The notes under the pieces were generated by a model that was not told the DNA's origin, did no database searches, and saw only the letters and a program-made list of their open reading frames with translations. Shown here one piece after another: positions 21,901-28,499 of a stretch of DNA of 28,499 bases. The DNA is taken from NCBI GenBank assembly GCA_934692905.1, contig CAKUUM010000031.1:1-28499 (forward strand), read 5' to 3'. Numbering within the stretch: position 1 is the first letter of the stretch; each line of letters starts with the position of its first letter. The position numbers and the translations under genes are program-made. Source of the stretch: an uncultured Bacteroidales bacterium (GTDB taxonomy: Bacteria > Bacteroidota > Bacteroidia > Bacteroidales > Paludibacteraceae).

Positions 21901-24900
21901 GCGCACACCAATCATGATGGCCTGTATATCCTCAAGGGTCGGGTTACCGAGGACGGTAATCTTATTGTTCAGATTATCAGGGTCGTACACCTCATAAGGA
22001 ATGGTGTTGCCTATGCCCGAGTTGCCTGCACGTTTGGCGCGGTTGCGGGCAGTCTTGGCATCGGTGAGGGCTGACAGCAACAGGTCGATGTTATTTTGCT
22101 CCAACCACACAGCCAGACGGCCGGTCAGTGTATCATTGCGGTACACTCCGGGGGGAGTGAGGTCAAGGGGCACCTCGTATTCGTAGTAGTTGTTCTTGAG
22201 GTCAGAGCCCAGACGGATGAAACAAGCCAAATCTTTGTCCTGTATGGGGTCGAACTGCGGCAGACTCTCGGCGTGGACAAACATCTGCAGACGCTTGTAT
22301 TGGCGCATGTCGTAGGACACATTCTTATATACAGAACGTGCGTCTTTAGGCTGCAAGTAGTTGATACGCAGAGCCATAGCCTGCTCGTTTTGGGCAATCA
22401 GTTGTGCCTGTCCGGGGTCTGTCTGGCGCGATATGCCGGGTGGCAGCACGTAATTGACAGGCGTGCGGTTGGAGTTCTCCTCAATGCTAACCGCCTGTAC
22501 GTCCATAGAACCGTTGGAAGTGTAGGGGTTGGGGATGTTATACTGGTTGTTGGCGGGGTCCTGGTAGAGACCTTTTGTATAGTTGCGCCACTCGCCACGC
22601 ACGAGGTCGAGGGTTGCCATACGGATATGCGTTTCCTGACTGAAGTTGGTCAGATAGACACGTGCAAAGCGGATGGACTTGAAATTGCGGATGTTGCCCA
22701 CCTTCTGCATAATGGCGGTATCCCCACGGAGCGGTATCTTGAACTGGTACCACTTCACCTTGGCGGACTCACCGTTCTTGAGTGTGACGGTGCTCTCCAT
22801 AATGCTGGCAATGTGCTGTTGTCCAACACGTTGCATATCTTCACGGCGCAGCGACACATGGTAGCGGTAGAACTTCTCGCTATCGCTCAGCGTGTTGTCC
22901 TGGTTGATGTCCTCAATGTCGGGTTGCAGGGTGGAGGCGGTGCCGTAGGGGTCGCTATCACTCATCTCGGGCGAGTTGCCCTCAGTGCCGTTGTAGTGCT
23001 TGTAACGCTCAAGAATAGGCGTCTCGGCGTTGTCAAAATCCTGACCACGGTAATAGTGGTAGTCATCACCCGCAGGGTCGTTCAACGGGGAGAACGGGTC
23101 GTCCTGCCATATTGCCAATATGTCGGCATTCACTTTGGCACGCAAGGCAGCCACATAGTCGGCATAGGGGGAGACTCCGTTGAACTCATGCAGCAACTCC
23201 TGCTCGTTGCTCAAGCCGTCGAGTCCCACATCCTGCCGTGCACGCGCACCCGCATCGTTGGCAAAGGCGATGGTGGTACTGGTTGTCTTGGGCACACGCC
23301 CCCAAACGGTTTTGTCAATCAGGGCATCTATGTTGTTGTCAGTCAGCGGTAAGCCGTGCTCGAATGACTTCTTGCCATCGCGCAGAATGTCCTCGCTCAC
23401 ATCACCCAAATCTATATATAGGTCGCCGCCTTCGTAGTCCGCATCGGGGTTGGTGAGGAACGGGTCCATGAGCCAAAACTCGATGTATTCGATGTTCGCT
23501 TTCTCGAAATCGGTGTTGTCCAACTTGCGCATCATACCTCCCCAACGTGACTTGGGGTTGGTCAGTTTGCCGTCAGCGCCTATCTCGTCTGCGGAGATAT
23601 TGTAGGGACCACGCTCCTGCGGGTAGAAACTGAGGTTGAGCACTGACAACCGCGACTCGGAGTTCGGAGTCTGCTCCTTCATGGGGTAGATTTCGTCCTG
23701 ATAAACAATACGTGTACGGTGGTCGGACATCAGATTGAGGTCATTTTTGATGTGTGCGGGCGTGTTGCTCTGCGGGTGTCCGAAAATAGGGTCCACGGCA
23801 TACCATGCCAACAGGGCGCGGTTCTTGTTGTAGTCAATATTGTTGCTCAGCGTGGATTCCGGGAAACGGTCATCGCGGGGCGTCGAAGCGAGTTTCCAAT
23901 AATTAGGATAATGTATGTCGATATTGGTCTTAGTAGCCTCAAAATCATCAATATACGCTGTTCCGACAGCGCCTACATCACGTGTGTGACCGGGTATGAG
24001 ATGTGCGAACTCGGCGTTTACGAGGAAAGTGGAAGGTGCGGTAGCCTCAATCCAAGGAATCTTGTCCAAAAGCAGGGTCAGCCACTGCACGTCTGTCTTC
24101 CAGTTGAGATTGACGCCCCATATCGTGTTGGCAAGCGGCTCACTGCCCATATTCACTTTGGTGGTCAGCGGCTTCTCGCGGAGGTGCATCAACGTTCCGC
24201 CAACAGTAAAGTCCTTGTTGAACTCATATTCCAGATGCGCACCGTACAGGCCTTTGCGCTGCATGGAGAAGAGTGACTGGTTCTCCAACTTGACATCGAC
24301 ATTGGTGCCAGAATCAATAATGGACTGATTGATAATGGTTACCGTACCCATGGTGTAGTCCACCGTATAGTCCACATTCTCAATCAGTGTGGCACCGCCT
24401 GCGGTTACCACTACACTACCACGCGGCACATTCATGGCATTGAGGCGTATCTCGTTGCCCGCAGAGCCTTTGTACTTACCCGCAATGGTAAACTTATTCT
24501 TCTCGGACAACTCCTGTGCGCTCACCAAGGTAGAGTCATACAATTCCTGATATACATACTTCTGTGCCACTACCGGGTCGCCAATTGCCTTTGCCAAATG
24601 GCTTCCGAACGGCTCCAGAACGGGGAAAATAATGCGTCCGTTGCTTGAAATGGCGGTATAGCCCTCTATGTAATCGAACTTGCCATCGGGGTGGGGATTG
24701 TTCTTGGAGTCCAAACGGTCGAGATTCATGACGCGCAAGAGTTGTTTGCCTTTGCAATTGCCCTCCATCAGATACTGCATTTCCGTGCCCACCGAGTCGT
24801 TCCTGTACTGGATATACAATTCAAACTTCTCGCTCGACATCTGGCTGGCGCCTATTGAATAGACGTTCTTCATCATGAGGTCCCATGTGCCTTTGCCTTT

Positions 24901-26397
24901 CCGGCTCGGGGCATTGTTGGTACCCTTCAACAATTTCATTATCAGTGCATTCGGTGCTTTCAGGGACTCTCCTGCATCCGTAGAGAACTCACCTACCTGA
25001 TATACCTGACCGGCATACGTATATTCGTATGCAACCGCCAATACCTCATCTTGGTTCAGCGCTGCCCGCAACGAGATATATCCCAATGCCGCATTCAGTG
25101 TGTATTCACTGGAGGACAGCAACCGCGCCGATTCCACTTTCTCGTAGTCCTCACCCGCATCCATGCCCGACAGCCCTTGCAGAATGCTGCTTGCCTGCTG
25201 AATATCACGTACTTGCGGATACCCTTGTGTCAGGGTCTCGTAGAGTGAGTTCGCTTTATTATAAGGTGTGCGGCCGCCGTAGGTATTCCACGTGTTGTTC
25301 AATACATGGTCAGGGTCATACTCACCCAAGTCGGTGAATGCCACGATGTTACGCGCCTGGTCATAGTTGCCGCGCTTGTTGGTGACCCACACCTCAATAC
25401 GGTTGATAGTCACGCCGCTTGCCACGTAAGGGAGTGACTCCATTGCGCGCTCGTAGTTGTCGCGGAAATAGTAACTGAGGAAGAAATGACGGTTCTCATC
25501 GTAGTTGTCAATGGGCACCTCAAACTCTGTGGTCTGCGCACCTCCCTTGCTCGAAACCGATTGACTCTCACTATTTTGCTGCGAAATCAACGCCTGTACC
25601 TTCAACTTACCGAACTTCAAATCCGTCTTCACGCCAAACAGGGCAGTGCTTCCCTTTATCAGGTTGCTATTCAGGTTCATAGACACATTACCCGCCTCAA
25701 TGGACTGTATGATGTCGTCCTCCTTGCCCTGGTAGTTCAGTTTGATATTCTGCTGGTCAAAGTCGAACGAGGCTTCGGTGTTGTAACTCATGTTGAAGTT
25801 GAGTTTGTCGCCCACCTTGCCATTCACATTGACCTGTATCTTTTCGTCGAAGTCGAAGATATTGTTGTTGCGTGAACGCTGTGTGAGTGCGGGATTGTTC
25901 ACGTACTGGTGCTTGAAACCGAAAAGCAATTCGGCAGAACCCTGAAGTTTCAGTTGCACACCGCCTGGACCAAAGACCTTGTCCGCGGGACCGATGTTGA
26001 ACTTCATGTCGGTGATGTCGAACTTGCGCTCGTTGTCGTGCTCCACCTCGCCAATCTTCTGCTGCCAGTAACGCCCCATCTCCTGCCTTTCCGAGTAGGC
26101 GCGATACTCGTCGTCGCTCATCAGGTAGGGGGTGGCGATGTCCACATCACCAATCCGCGTATGCACGACATAGTAGCCCGTGTGCGCATCATACTCCACG
26201 GTAGTCTGCACATTGTCAGGGTCTTTCAAGTCCAAACTGCTCGGCGTGCGGGTGAGGTCGTCGTAATTTTGCACACCCAACTCACGCACACGCAACGGAG
26301 CCATGACGGCAGTATCCGGAACCTGCTCCGCCACCTCTTCCTGACTCCATAGAGCCAATGGGAGTATTGCTGATATTAGTAGGAAAAGCCGCTTCAA
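18934..26397 (-). CDS. sprA: SprA (Sov), type IX secretion system outer-membrane translocon
   Basis: 2487 aa. Signal peptide about 1-18 (MKRLFLLISAILPLALWS). N-terminal SprA region with ..DLKDPDNVQTTVEYDAHTGYY and DYVV-like repeats, then beta-strand-rich sequence to the end (..KADNVGINIKLMLTR), fitting the giant 36-strand barrel that exports T9SS cargo. Length matches the family (about 2400-2500). The start codon is TTG: no in-frame ATG lies between the upstream in-frame stop and the signal peptide. It begins 1 nt after the ruvA stop; this ruvA-sprA order is widespread in Bacteroidota. No PorV or cargo genes are in the window. Confidence 0.97.
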   Translation of the reverse strand: MKRLFLLISAILPLALWSQEEVAEQVPDTAVMAPLRVRELGVQNYDDLTRTPSSLDLKDPDNVQTTVEYDAHTGYYVVHTRIGDVDIATPYLMSDDEYRAYSERQEMGRYWQQKIGEVEHDNERKFDITDMKFNIGPADKVFGPGGVQLKLQGSAELLFGFKHQYVNNPALTQRSRNNNIFDFDEKIQVNVNGKVGDKLNFNMSYNTEASFDFDQQNIKLNYQGKEDDIIQSIEAGNVSMNLNSNLIKGSTALFGVKTDLKFGKLKVQALISQQNSESQSVSSKGGAQTTEFEVPIDNYDENRHFFLSYYFRDNYERAMESLPYVASGVTINRIEVWVTNKRGNYDQARNIVAFTDLGEYDPDHVLNNTWNTYGGRTPYNKANSLYETLTQGYPQVRDIQQASSILQGLSGMDAGEDYEKVESARLLSSSEYTLNAALGYISLRAALNQDEVLAVAYEYTYAGQVYQVGEFSTDAGESLKAPNALIMKLLKGTNNAPSRKGKGTWDLMMKNVYSIGASQMSSEKFELYIQYRNDSVGTEMQYLMEGNCKGKQLLRVMNLDRLDSKNNPHPDGKFDYIEGYTAISSNGRIIFPVLEPFGSHLAKAIGDPVVAQKYVYQELYDSTLVSAQELSEKNKFTIAGKYKGSAGNEIRLNAMNVPRGSVVVTAGGATLIENVDYTVDYTMGTVTIINQSIIDSGTNVDVKLENQSLFSMQRKGLYGAHLEYEFNKDFTVGGTLMHLREKPLTTKVNMGSEPLANTIWGVNLNWKTDVQWLTLLLDKIPWIEATAPSTFLVNAEFAHLIPGHTRDVGAVGTAYIDDFEATKTNIDIHYPNYWKLASTPRDDRFPESTLSNNIDYNKNRALLAWYAVDPIFGHPQSNTPAHIKNDLNLMSDHRTRIVYQDEIYPMKEQTPNSESRLSVLNLSFYPQERGPYNISADEIGADGKLTNPKSRWGGMMRKLDNTDFEKANIEYIEFWLMDPFLTNPDADYEGGDLYIDLGDVSEDILRDGKKSFEHGLPLTDNNIDALIDKTVWGRVPKTTSTTIAFANDAGARARQDVGLDGLSNEQELLHEFNGVSPYADYVAALRAKVNADILAIWQDDPFSPLNDPAGDDYHYYRGQDFDNAETPILERYKHYNGTEGNSPEMSDSDPYGTASTLQPDIEDINQDNTLSDSEKFYRYHVSLRREDMQRVGQQHIASIMESTVTLKNGESAKVKWYQFKIPLRGDTAIMQKVGNIRNFKSIRFARVYLTNFSQETHIRMATLDLVRGEWRNYTKGLYQDPANNQYNIPNPYTSNGSMDVQAVSIEENSNRTPVNYVLPPGISRQTDPGQAQLIAQNEQAMALRINYLQPKDARSVYKNVSYDMRQYKRLQMFVHAESLPQFDPIQDKDLACFIRLGSDLKNNYYEYEVPLDLTPPGVYRNDTLTGRLAVWLEQNNIDLLLSALTDAKTARNRAKRAGNSGIGNTIPYEVYDPDNLNNKITVLGNPTLEDIQAIMIGVRNISDHEVNGEVWVNELRLSQYNEDGGVAAMANAALSISDIAQVNVAGRLETAGYGSIESNVLDRNMENNYQVSVSAALEAGRLFPEKAKLQIPLYVSYTNETRTPKYDPLDTDIKLSESLDNYETKEEKDSIKQMSNSIQESTSFSVSNMKVDIHSKKRNMFYDPANFSISASYNRQNQHTPEMEKDQVTDHKGSFNYSYSFNPKPWEPFKDAKAVSKVKLLKEFNIYYLPQSWAFNTNMHRTFSHMKMRDFNTMSTEPGNNNDMDLTFSKDFTWDRNFDFKYDLTKNMKFSFQTAMNSTVDEGYYTPEIIRDYAFTNDYYEAWKDTIQRSLAKWGTPYTYQQVFSATWNVPLNRIPYLEAVTANASYNATYNWNRTVQSSSSATDLGNVISGTRAWQADGGINFETLYGKSKYWKQMTQRYNQRGRRGRAFKPKTYTETVSLKAGEPKEITHRLGSELLQVSATTADGKAVRVKVKPTSATKAAITAAQDIDNLSLTITTKDPNKRSAGEVTMDMAAYFGTMIRKLQVTYRQTNSMSVPGFAPQAGFMGQTRYNDFYAPGFDFAFGGFTDDFVEKAKERGWLSGDTSVVQPATRSVTNDFDIKLTLEPFPGFKVQVNGKRYAAQSSSIIYSYEQLQENMTGSFNITQVAIGTAFQRIGKADDNFASATFNQFLANRDLLTSRVQEQYTDLTYPDAGFIPSELRGKPYSRQYGAVSSNTADVLVPAFLAAYTGRNAQNISLNPFLSILQILPNWSVTFDGLGRLPWMRDHFKSVNLTHAYTCKYAIGSYSTYSTWLPAGELSDKHIGFVRNVETDNPIPSSAYDISSVNLSENFSPLIGLNLTMKNSLTTKFEYRKQRNISLNVNSVQITEGYTDEFVIGAGYTIKDLSFISKTKNGGQKKVSNDLKLSVDVSYKDIKTLLRKVEEDLTQASSGNKVFAIKISADYVLSQKINLQLFYDHQGTTPLISSSYPVKADNVGINIKLMLTR

Positions 26398-26398
26398 A

Positions 26399-27010
26399 TC
26401 AAAGCATCTTCAGGGCTTGTTTGATTACTTGCTCTACTGTGGCTGAGGCATTGGCACTCAGTATCTTATCCACTACTTTGGTACTTGTAGCCGCGGGGAA
26501 ACCGAGCATTGTCAGGGCACTGACAGCCTCTGTCTTGACTTCACTATCCACGCTATTCGCTTGTGCCGCAGGTATTTCCGTAGTGGTATCCGCACCGAGG
26601 TCAATCTTGAGCACCTTGTCTTTCAAATCCACAATGATACGCTGGGCGGTCTTGGGGCCGAGTCCTTTGACCTGCGACAAAGCGTGCGCGTTGCCCGTGG
26701 CAATGATAGTGCGTATCTCGCCCGCCGAATAGGCGGACATAATCATGCGCGCCGTGTTGGCACCAATACCGCTCACGGTGAGCAGAAGCAAAAAGAGACT
26801 CCGCTCACCCTGTGTGAAGAAACCGAACAGGTCATGGGTATCCTCACGAATGATTTCCGTTGTGAACAACTTGGCTGCCTGCCCCTCCTTGCCTGCCAGC
26901 GCTGAATAAGAAGTGAGGGCTATATTAATCTTATACCCGACACCTGCCGCCTCTATGACCGCGTAGGTGGGTGTCAAATAGGTCAGTTCTCCTTTGATGT
27001 ATTCAATCAT
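26399..27010 (-). CDS. ruvA: Holliday junction branch-migration protein RuvA
   Basis: 203 aa from MIEYIKGELTYLTPTYAVIEAAGVGYKIN. N-terminal OB fold, two helix-hairpin-helix motifs (LLLTVSGIGANTARM; LSQVKGLGPKTAQRIIVDLKDK) and a C-terminal domain III (about 150-203) that contacts RuvB. It tetramerises on Holliday junctions. The frame stays open 55 codons further upstream, but those residues cover the promoter and are not RuvA-like. Shares a transcript with sprA. Confidence 0.97.
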   Translation of the reverse strand: MIEYIKGELTYLTPTYAVIEAAGVGYKINIALTSYSALAGKEGQAAKLFTTEIIREDTHDLFGFFTQGERSLFLLLLTVSGIGANTARMIMSAYSAGEIRTIIATGNAHALSQVKGLGPKTAQRIIVDLKDKVLKIDLGADTTTEIPAAQANSVDSEVKTEAVSALTMLGFPAATSTKVVDKILSANASATVEQVIKQALKML

Positions 27011-27035
27011 ATCTTGCTGAATGACAAAACGCCCG

Positions 27036-27067
27036 CAAATGTACGCTTTTTTTCTCACATATACAAA
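27036..27067 (-). promoter_or_regulatory. Promoter of ruvA-sprA
   Basis: Minus strand: TTTG (27067-27064), 20 nt, TACATTTG (27043-27036), exact consensus, about 26 nt before the ruvA start, giving a very short leader. Confidence 0.75.
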
Positions 27068-27090
27068 TCTGCCGCGTTTTTCGTTGCACC

Positions 27091-28362
27091 TTAATACCAG
27101 ACTCCTATGCCAATGCTCATAAACTCCACTTTGGTCAGGTGACTTTTCATGGTTCCTTGCAAGAAAATGTGCCACGGCAGACGGTATCGGAGTACGAGTT
27201 GTGTGTAGAGCCAGCCGTCGGGATAGCCCGCGCTACCCGCTTTCAGAAGGTCGTATTTGTAAAAAACAGGCTTTTCGATGCGTCCGGAGGGCGATTGCAC
27301 CACCTCGTCGTACGGTTCCAATTCACGGACGGGGTCATACAAGTAGGCTCCCACATGTATGCCGGCTGTGAAAAGCCCCACGACAAACTCTGGCTGGATA
27401 CTGACACCCACACGCCAACAATCTTTGCCATCGGGGTCGGCTGCGGCGTAGTTGGTTTTGTGCCATGAAGAGGCCCCTGTACGCCGGATGTAGGCACCAT
27501 CGTAGAAAATATCAATGCCTCCTCCCAAACGGAATATATGGTGCGCCCGCCAGTAGGCCGCCGCCTGTATTTCAGAGACAAAAAAGGTCTGCTGGTCTTT
27601 GTAGTACACCTGACGTCCGCCGCCCGAGAAAGCGATTTCCAATTCCCAAGGGCGCGGGAGAGGGTCGGCGGGCATAGTCGCAACGGGGCTTGACTGTGTT
27701 GCCGAGGGGGCATAACGCACGCCCGCCTCTGCGGCAAAGATGTTGTATCCCGAGTTGGGTTGCCTGATACTGCCATTGCTGATGTGATACCATCCCCCGC
27801 CCGCGAACAGGCTCCAACCCCGTGAAATGTAGAAATCCATATACAACGCCTCGGGGAAATAGAAGTTGAAAACACTGCCAATACATTGATTAGCACCCGA
27901 CAAGGATTCGTAGAGGTTGTCCTTGGACACGGTGTTCGGGTAGGTTCTGGTCATGAACGCCACGCCGACGGATGGGCGAATGCCCAATGCAAAATGCGGC
28001 GTGCGCACGAGGGGGATATCCAAAAAAGTGTAGGGCGCAAACGCCTGCCCCAAGAGCGGGTGCGCCATGTTCCAATAACTCAGTCCCACCCCCACGCCGG
28101 CGCCATTCCAATGGCGCAACGATTGCCAGCCGGGGTGGAAAGTGACGGACAAGTCGCCGCTGTACACGGGTCCATGCCAAGAGCCTACAGCCCCTGCGAC
28201 CTTGTCCACTTTGCCGTCCCGCATAATCCACCCGATACGCGCAGATGCTTGATAATCAGTGTTTACGGCTGCCTGAAGGGTGCAAGAAAAGAGAAGGAGC
28301 ATAGTGATTACTAATGCCCGAAGATAATGCACTATGTCGTTCCTTCTCTGAAAAATGTCCAT
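27091..28362 (-). CDS. Lipid A 3-O-deacylase, PagL/acyloxyacyl hydrolase family
   Basis: 423 aa from ATG 28362 (MDIFQRRND..). Signal peptide to about residue 32 (ITMLLLFSCTLQAA). Outer-membrane beta-barrel pattern with the PagL active-site block YHISNGSIRQPNSGYNI.. (His193, Ser195, Asn196, Asn203, Gly205) and a likely acid at Glu212. It is about twice the length of enterobacterial PagL; the extra C-terminal half is also beta-rich, as in the longer Bacteroidota members. It would remove the 3-O acyl chain of lipid A. The open frame continues 28 codons upstream into the 11-bp array, but that part is not signal-like. Confidence 0.82.
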   Translation of the reverse strand: MDIFQRRNDIVHYLRALVITMLLLFSCTLQAAVNTDYQASARIGWIMRDGKVDKVAGAVGSWHGPVYSGDLSVTFHPGWQSLRHWNGAGVGVGLSYWNMAHPLLGQAFAPYTFLDIPLVRTPHFALGIRPSVGVAFMTRTYPNTVSKDNLYESLSGANQCIGSVFNFYFPEALYMDFYISRGWSLFAGGGWYHISNGSIRQPNSGYNIFAAEAGVRYAPSATQSSPVATMPADPLPRPWELEIAFSGGGRQVYYKDQQTFFVSEIQAAAYWRAHHIFRLGGGIDIFYDGAYIRRTGASSWHKTNYAAADPDGKDCWRVGVSIQPEFVVGLFTAGIHVGAYLYDPVRELEPYDEVVQSPSGRIEKPVFYKYDLLKAGSAGYPDGWLYTQLVLRYRLPWHIFLQGTMKSHLTKVEFMSIGIGVWY

Positions 28363-28443
28363 AACGTGTATGATGTACAGTTTGTTGCCGCGTTGTCCGC
28401 CAAGCCCAACCCCTCGGCATGGTCCCGACAAGGTCGGCGGAAT

Positions 28444-28499
28444 CACATACTAATCACATACTAATCACATACTAACCACATACTAATCTCATACACTTA
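28444..28499. repeat. Tandem 11-bp repeat array, copy B (CACATACTAAT), cut by the window edge
   Basis: Units at 28444, 28455, 28466 (CACATACTAAC) and 28477, then CTCATACACTTA. Same unit, same preceding AAGGTCG..GAAT and same CATACACTTA end as copy A (16929-16983). It lies 82 nt upstream of the PagL-like start codon. Confidence 0.9.

Noticed and set aside
27011..27175. 55-residue N-terminal extension of RuvA
   Set aside because: It covers the consensus promoter and the end of the PagL-like gene; the RuvA family starts at MIEYIKG.
28363..28446. 28-residue extension of the PagL-like protein
   Set aside because: It reaches into the 11-bp array, is Gly/Pro/Arg-rich and would bury the signal peptide.

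Overview
The window looks like chromosomal DNA of a Bacteroidota bacterium, most likely order Bacteroidales. The evidence is a full-length sprA (type IX secretion translocon) directly behind ruvA, an rnf operon headed by an RseC/SoxR-reducing-type gene, a reverse-type rubrerythrin, and at least five promoters of the Bacteroidota form TTG/TTTG - 20 nt - TAnnTTTG. Nothing marks the window as a plasmid or intact prophage. The left edge holds the remains of a small gene broken by a palindromic repeat.

Layout, left to right. (1) 1-680: tail of a cut-off gene, a small gene split by an 82-bp inverted-repeat element, then two promoters. (2) 683-6661 (+): rseC-like gene and rnfB-C-D-G-E-A, the ion-pumping ferredoxin:NAD+ oxidoreductase, closed by a bidirectional terminator. 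(3) 6746-8950 (-): a GT2 glycosyltransferase, a GT10 (fucosyltransferase-type) glycosyltransferase and a small unknown ORF. They lie behind a leader of about 430 nt that has its own promoter, a long-range closing helix, several hairpins, a terminator with an alternative pairing partner, and a hairpin next to the GT2 start codon. (4) 9596-12382 (+): HAD phosphatase, miaB and rubrerythrin. (5) 12467-16800 (-): a 977-aa secreted amidase-like/golvesin-like protein coupled to rlmD by an ATGA overlap. (6) 17191-18185 (-): a YtxH / holin-like membrane protein / 87-aa protein operon, a chromosomal envelope trio rather than phage. (7) 18306-28362 (-): NadR-type kinase, sprA (2487 aa, TTG start), ruvA, and a PagL-type lipid A deacylase.

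Functional threads. The rnf operon couples ferredoxin/NADH redox to ion gradients. Rubrerythrin handles peroxide under low oxygen. SprA, PagL, the glycosyltransferases, the amidase-like protein and the YtxH/holin trio all concern the cell envelope. MiaB, RlmD and RuvA are housekeeping.

The most unusual content is non-coding. The 9032-9380 region (minus strand) looks like a riboswitch-style or stand-alone structured RNA that I cannot match to a family I know. Intergenic DNA is also filled with degenerate repeats that keep exact 7-bp or 11-bp phase although their sequences differ from site to site. One 11-bp array occurs twice, 11.5 kb apart, each copy upstream of a gene for an exported protein.
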